DNA of 64,000 nucleotides from Bosea vaviloviae. GTDB taxonomy: Bacteria > Pseudomonadota > Alphaproteobacteria > Rhizobiales > Beijerinckiaceae. The stretch covers positions 1,789,001 through 1,853,000 of the forward strand of contig NZ_CP017147.1 in assembly GCF_001741865.1 (NCBI RefSeq), written 5' to 3'. The notes under the pieces are model-generated. The model saw nothing but the letters and a program-made list of their open reading frames with translations, ran no database searches and was not told the origin of the DNA. Both the position numbers and the translations under genes were made by a program. Below are positions 60,621 to 64,000 of this stretch, in pieces (the stretch's first letter is position 1; each line of letters opens with the position of its first letter).

Positions 60621-61406
60621 ATGAATCGCGGTCTTGAACTTCTCGGGCGTTCCGTCGTCGGGTTCATCACCCGCGGCAAGCCGGAAGCCCGCCCGGTCGA
60701 CGCCAAGGCGCTGGCCCGGTTGCAATCGGCGCTGCGGCCGGGCGATGTCCTGCTGGTCGAAGGCAGCATGAAGGTCTCGGCCGCGATCAAGTATCTGACG
60801 CAATCGACCTGGTCGCATGCGGCTCTTTACGTCGGGGAGACCGGGCAGTTTAGCGAGCAGGGCGAGCCGCTGGTGCTGGCCGAGGTCGAGATGGATGTCG
60901 GCTGCGTGCTCTCGCCGCTGTCGAAATACGGCGCTTTCGGCACCCGCATCTGCCGTCCCCAGGCGCTTGACCGCGAGGGCCGTGCCATTGTCGTCGATTA
61001 TGTGCTGGAGCGGCTCGGCACCCAGTACGACCTCAAGAACATCCTCGATCTGATGCGCTGGCTGATCCCGATCCCCTGGGCCCCGCCATCATGGCGCCGG
61101 CGCATGATCGCGCTGGGCTCGGGCGACCCGACGCGGGCGATCTGTTCCACCCTGATCGCGCAGGCTTTTGAGGCGGCGCGTTATCCCGTGCTGCCGACCG
61201 TCGAATATGCGCAGGCGATGGACGAGGAGGATTTCGAGGAGATCCTGCATATCCGGCACCATTCGCTCTACATGCCGCGCGATTTCGACATCTCGCCCTA
61301 TTTCGCAGTCGTGAAGCCGACGCTGGAGAGCGGCTTCGACTATCGCGCCCTGACCTGGGCGCTGGAGCCCTGCCCGGCCCAGCAGCAACTTGCCGCGGCG
61401 GAATAG
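60621..61406 (+). CDS. YiiX/NlpC-P60-like cysteine hydrolase
   Basis: This 261-aa protein has the circularly permuted papain-like fold of YiiX/YebB: LRPGDVLLVEG opens the domain, the catalytic His is H66 in STWSHAALYVG, Glu lies in VLAEVEMDVG and the Cys is C175 in RAICSTLIAQAF. No signal peptide is seen. Substrates in this family include lipids and peptides, but the role here is unknown. GGGGGAAG precedes the ATG. It lies directly upstream of lepA, 45 nt away. Confidence 0.85.
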   Translation: MNRGLELLGRSVVGFITRGKPEARPVDAKALARLQSALRPGDVLLVEGSMKVSAAIKYLTQSTWSHAALYVGETGQFSEQGEPLVLAEVEMDVGCVLSPLSKYGAFGTRICRPQALDREGRAIVVDYVLERLGTQYDLKNILDLMRWLIPIPWAPPSWRRRMIALGSGDPTRAICSTLIAQAFEAARYPVLPTVEYAQAMDEEDFEEILHIRHHSLYMPRDFDISPYFAVVKPTLESGFDYRALTWALEPCPAQQQLAAAE

Positions 61407-61451
61407 CCGCAAACCCTTGGCGCAATGCGGCATCGCTGCTATTGCGCGCCC

Positions 61452-63257
61452 ATGAGCACCCGCAGTTTCGACAACATCCGCAATTTCTCGATCGTGGCGC
61501 ATATCGACCACGGCAAATCGACGCTGGCCGACCGGCTGATCCAGACCACCGGCACGGTGGCGGCGCGCGACATGAGCGAGCAGATGCTCGACTCGATGGA
61601 TATCGAGAAAGAGCGCGGCATCACCATCAAGGCCCAGACGGTGCGGCTCGACTACCGCGCCCAGGATGGCAAGGATTACATCCTGAACCTGATGGACACG
61701 CCCGGCCATGTCGACTTCGCCTATGAGGTCTCACGGTCGCTCGCGGCCTGCGAAGGTTCGCTCCTGGTCGTCGACGCCTCGCAGGGCGTCGAGGCGCAGA
61801 CGCTCGCCAATGTCTATCAGGCGCTCGATGCGGGCCATGAGATCGTCACGGTCCTGAACAAGATCGACCTGCCTGCCGCCGAGCCCGAGCGCATCAAGCA
61901 ACAGATCGAGGACGTGATCGGGCTCGACGCCTCCGAGGCCGTGCCGATCTCGGCCAAGACCGGCATCAACATCGAGGGCGTGCTCGAGGCGATCGTCACC
62001 AGGCTGCCGGCGCCCAAGGGCGACATCGATGCGCCGCTGAAGTGCCTGCTGGTCGACTCATGGTACGACGCCTATCTCGGCGTCGTCGTGCTGGTGCGCG
62101 TCATCGACGGCGTGCTGAAGAAGAACATGACCATCCGCATGATCCGGGCCAATGCCGCCTATGGCGTCGACCGCGTCGGCGTGTTCAAGCCCAAGATGCT
62201 CGAGGTCAAGGAGCTCGGCCCCGGTGAAGTCGGCTTCTTCACCGCCTCGATCAAGGAGGTCGCCGACACCGCGGTCGGCGACACCATCACCGACGACAAG
62301 CGCCAGACGCCGAACCCATTGCCCGGCTTCAAGCCGGTGCAGCCGGTGGTGTTCTGCGGCATCTTCCCGGTCGATGCGGCCGATTTCGAGGTGCTGCGGG
62401 CCGCGATGAGCCGGCTGCGCCTGAACGATGCCAGCTTCTCCTACGAGATGGAGACCTCGGCGGCGCTCGGCTTCGGTTTCCGCTGCGGTTTTCTCGGGTT
62501 GCTGCATCTGGAGATCATCCAGGAGCGGCTGGAGCGCGAGTTCAACCTCAACCTGATCTCGACCGCGCCGTCTGTGGTTTACCATCTCAATCTGCGCGAC
62601 GGCTCGGTGCTGGAACTGCACAATCCGGCCGATATGCCCGATGTGATGAAGATCGAGACGATCGAGGAACCCTGGATCAAGGCGACGATCTTCACGCCGG
62701 ACGAATATCTCGGCTCGGTTTTGAAGCTCTGCCAGGACCGTCGCGGCGTCCAGACTGATCTCAGCTATGTCGGCTCTCGCGCCAAGGTCGTCTACGACCT
62801 GCCGCTGAACGAGGTCGTGTTCGATTTCTACGACCGGCTGAAGTCGATCTCGAAGGGCTACGCTTCCTTCGACTACGCCATCACCGATTATCGCGAGGGC
62901 GACCTCGTGCGCATGTCGATCCTGGTCAATGCCGAGCCGGTCGATGCGCTCTCGATGCTGGTGCACCGCTCGCGCGCCGACGCACGCGGCCGCGCCATGT
63001 GCGAGAAGCTCAAGGAGCTGATCCCGCCGCACATGTTCCAGATCCCGGTGCAGGCGGCGATTGGTGGCAAGATCATCGCCCGCGAGACCATCCGCGCCCT
63101 GCGCAAGGACGTCACCGCCAAATGCTATGGCGGCGACGCCACCCGCAAGCGCAAGCTTCTGGAGAAGCAGAAGGAAGGCAAGAAGAAGATGCGGCAGTTC
63201 GGCAAGGTCGAAATCCCGCAGGAAGCCTTCATCGCCGCACTGAAGATGGATTCGTGA
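61452..63257 (+). CDS. lepA: elongation factor 4 (LepA), ribosomal back-translocase
   Basis: A 601-aa translational GTPase. G1 is AHIDHGKST (15-23), the switch II DTPGH is present, G4 is NKIDL and G5 SAKTG. The LepA-specific C-terminal domain contains [20 protein letters not shown]. The ATG at 61452 gives the usual length (E. coli 599). A hairpin-prone GCGCAAT/ATTGCGC pair precedes the start. Confidence 0.97.
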   Translation: MSTRSFDNIRNFSIVAHIDHGKSTLADRLIQTTGTVAARDMSEQMLDSMDIEKERGITIKAQTVRLDYRAQDGKDYILNLMDTPGHVDFAYEVSRSLAACEGSLLVVDASQGVEAQTLANVYQALDAGHEIVTVLNKIDLPAAEPERIKQQIEDVIGLDASEAVPISAKTGINIEGVLEAIVTRLPAPKGDIDAPLKCLLVDSWYDAYLGVVVLVRVIDGVLKKNMTIRMIRANAAYGVDRVGVFKPKMLEVKELGPGEVGFFTASIKEVADTAVGDTITDDKRQTPNPLPGFKPVQPVVFCGIFPVDAADFEVLRAAMSRLRLNDASFSYEMETSAALGFGFRCGFLGLLHLEIIQERLEREFNLNLISTAPSVVYHLNLRDGSVLELHNPADMPDVMKIETIEEPWIKATIFTPDEYLGSVLKLCQDRRGVQTDLSYVGSRAKVVYDLPLNEVVFDFYDRLKSISKGYASFDYAITDYREGDLVRMSILVNAEPVDALSMLVHRSRADARGRAMCEKLKELIPPHMFQIPVQAAIGGKIIARETIRALRKDVTAKCYGGDATRKRKLLEKQKEGKKKMRQFGKVEIPQEAFIAALKMDS

Positions 63258-63285
63258 GCAGCCTTCCGTCAGTCTCGGGCTGCGC

Positions 63286-63999
63286 CTAGCGCGGGCTGAG
63301 AAACGCCTGCAGAAGAGCATCTCCTGCAGGAGCAGCGTCACCGTCACGAGAGGGTCGGCTCGATGCCGGCCATGACGCATACGCCGCGACGCCCAACCCC
63401 CGCAGCTCGGCGCGCAGATCGAGCGGCTCGACGAAGTGCACGGCCTTCATGCCGACGGCGCGCGCCGCTTCGACATTCTTGTGGCTGTCGTCGATGAAGA
63501 TGCAGTCGGGCGCGCTCAGGGCATAGCGCTCCAGCAGCGTGTGGTAGATCGCGACATCCGGCTTGATCAGGCCTTCATGCGCCGAGACGATGGCGCCGTC
63601 GAAGCTTTGCAGGAAGGGGAAGCGGATCAGGCATTCCGCCCATTTCTCGCGCGAGAAATTGGTGATGGCGTAGACCTTTTCGCCCTTTGCCTTGAGTTCG
63701 GCGAGTAGCGCGACATTGTCCTCGATCACGCCGGGCACGGTCTCGTGCCAGCGCTCGTCGAAGGCCTTGATCTCGCGCGTCCATTCCGGATGGGACGCGA
63801 CCAGCAGCGCCACGGCCTCCTCCCAGGAGCGGCCGCGATCCTGCTCGATGTTCCAGGCGGCGGTGCAGACATTCTGCATGAACCAGTCGAGCTTCGCGGG
63901 ATCGGGAATCAACTCGCGATAGAGCAGGCGCGGATCCCAGCGGAGCAGGACGTTGCCGACATCGAAGACGACAGTGGGCGAGGTTTGGGTCGGCATCAT
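63286..63999 (-). CDS. HAD-family phosphatase (YihX-like)
   Basis: A 237-aa HAD hydrolase. Motif I is DVGNVLLRWD (nucleophile and acid Asp), motif II is the Thr in AITNFS, the Lys is in LIKPDVAIY and motif IV is FIDDSHKNV. The protein is of the epsilon-like/YihX class that acts on sugar phosphates. The last 30 or so residues (ASWPASSRPSRDGDAA onward) are an atypical extension. It starts at the right window edge (ATG at 63999, or 63996), so its promoter is not visible. Confidence 0.9.
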   Translation of the reverse strand: MMPTQTSPTVVFDVGNVLLRWDPRLLYRELIPDPAKLDWFMQNVCTAAWNIEQDRGRSWEEAVALLVASHPEWTREIKAFDERWHETVPGVIEDNVALLAELKAKGEKVYAITNFSREKWAECLIRFPFLQSFDGAIVSAHEGLIKPDVAIYHTLLERYALSAPDCIFIDDSHKNVEAARAVGMKAVHFVEPLDLRAELRGLGVAAYASWPASSRPSRDGDAAPAGDALLQAFLSPR

Positions 64000-64000
64000 G

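Noticed and set aside
63286..63380. C-terminal extension of the HAD protein as a repeat-derived fusion
   Set aside because: The tail is atypical and contains a CCTGCAG/CTGCAGG pair, but no second copy is in the window, so a repeat origin cannot be supported.

Overview
The window is high-G+C (about two thirds G+C by eye) alphaproteobacterial chromosome. Gene content and order (rsmI-yraN-gshB beside an LpoA-like lipoprotein, hemW-rdgB-rph-hrcA, DUF2244 beside nth, BMP-type nucleoside importer fused to a deo operon, Ugp importer) fit a Hyphomicrobiales bacterium such as Bosea or a near relative. The genus is an inference from general resemblance, not a database result. No rRNA, tRNA, CRISPR array, prophage or insertion-sequence transposase was found.

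Layout. 1-1158: 3'-truncated Pro/Ala-rich exported protein. 1285-12102: a catabolic-looking block with a dipeptide/oligopeptide-type ABC importer (two ATPases, two permeases, substrate-binding protein), a creatininase-family amidohydrolase, a NodB-type deacetylase, an isoaspartyl peptidase/asparaginase, a ketopantoate-reductase-like enzyme, an SDR and a MarR regulator beside a 16-bp palindrome. 12242-16392: Lrp/AsnC regulator, a sulfonate/nitrate-type ABC importer and an SDR. 16602-19617: DsbD-like electron transporter and an exported redoxin, separated by a perfect 52-bp inverted repeat. 19836-24760: ugpB-ugpA-unknown secreted protein-ugpE-ugpC with a PHO-box-like site. 25074-28310: FAH-family hydrolase, PfkB kinase and a trans-3-hydroxy-L-proline dehydratase. 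28518-37320: mixed accessory genes (GT-C-like membrane protein, AraC-Ogt fusion, epoxide-hydrolase-like enzyme, a low-G+C NmrA-like gene, nth, SPW protein, phytase-like esterase). 37473-47439: nucleoside uptake and salvage operon, read leftwards (BMP binding protein, MBL hydrolase, ATPase, two permeases, cdd, punA, deoC, deoA, ghrA). 47599-63999: mostly housekeeping genes (moeB-like, gshB, yraN, rsmI, LpoA-like, higBA, hemW, rdgB, rph, hrcA, lepA) with small regulators between them.

How the parts work together. The importers sit with the enzymes expected to use their cargo: nucleosides are split to base and (deoxy)ribose-1-phosphate, while the 1.3-12.1 kb block probably takes up and opens an amide or cyclic-amide nitrogen compound. 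DsbD should pass electrons from cytoplasmic thioredoxin to periplasmic partners such as the neighbouring redoxin.

The most unusual content is between the genes. A family of hairpins built from tandem heptamers (CGARTRG and its complement) occurs five times, always within about 10 nt of a stop codon, and once supplies the stop codon. At least five other dispersed hairpin families sit between genes, several inside operons. A 161-bp element with perfect 52-bp arms carries matching 46-codon ORFs on both strands. Palindromic operator candidates lie next to two MarR genes, higBA and an XRE-cupin gene.
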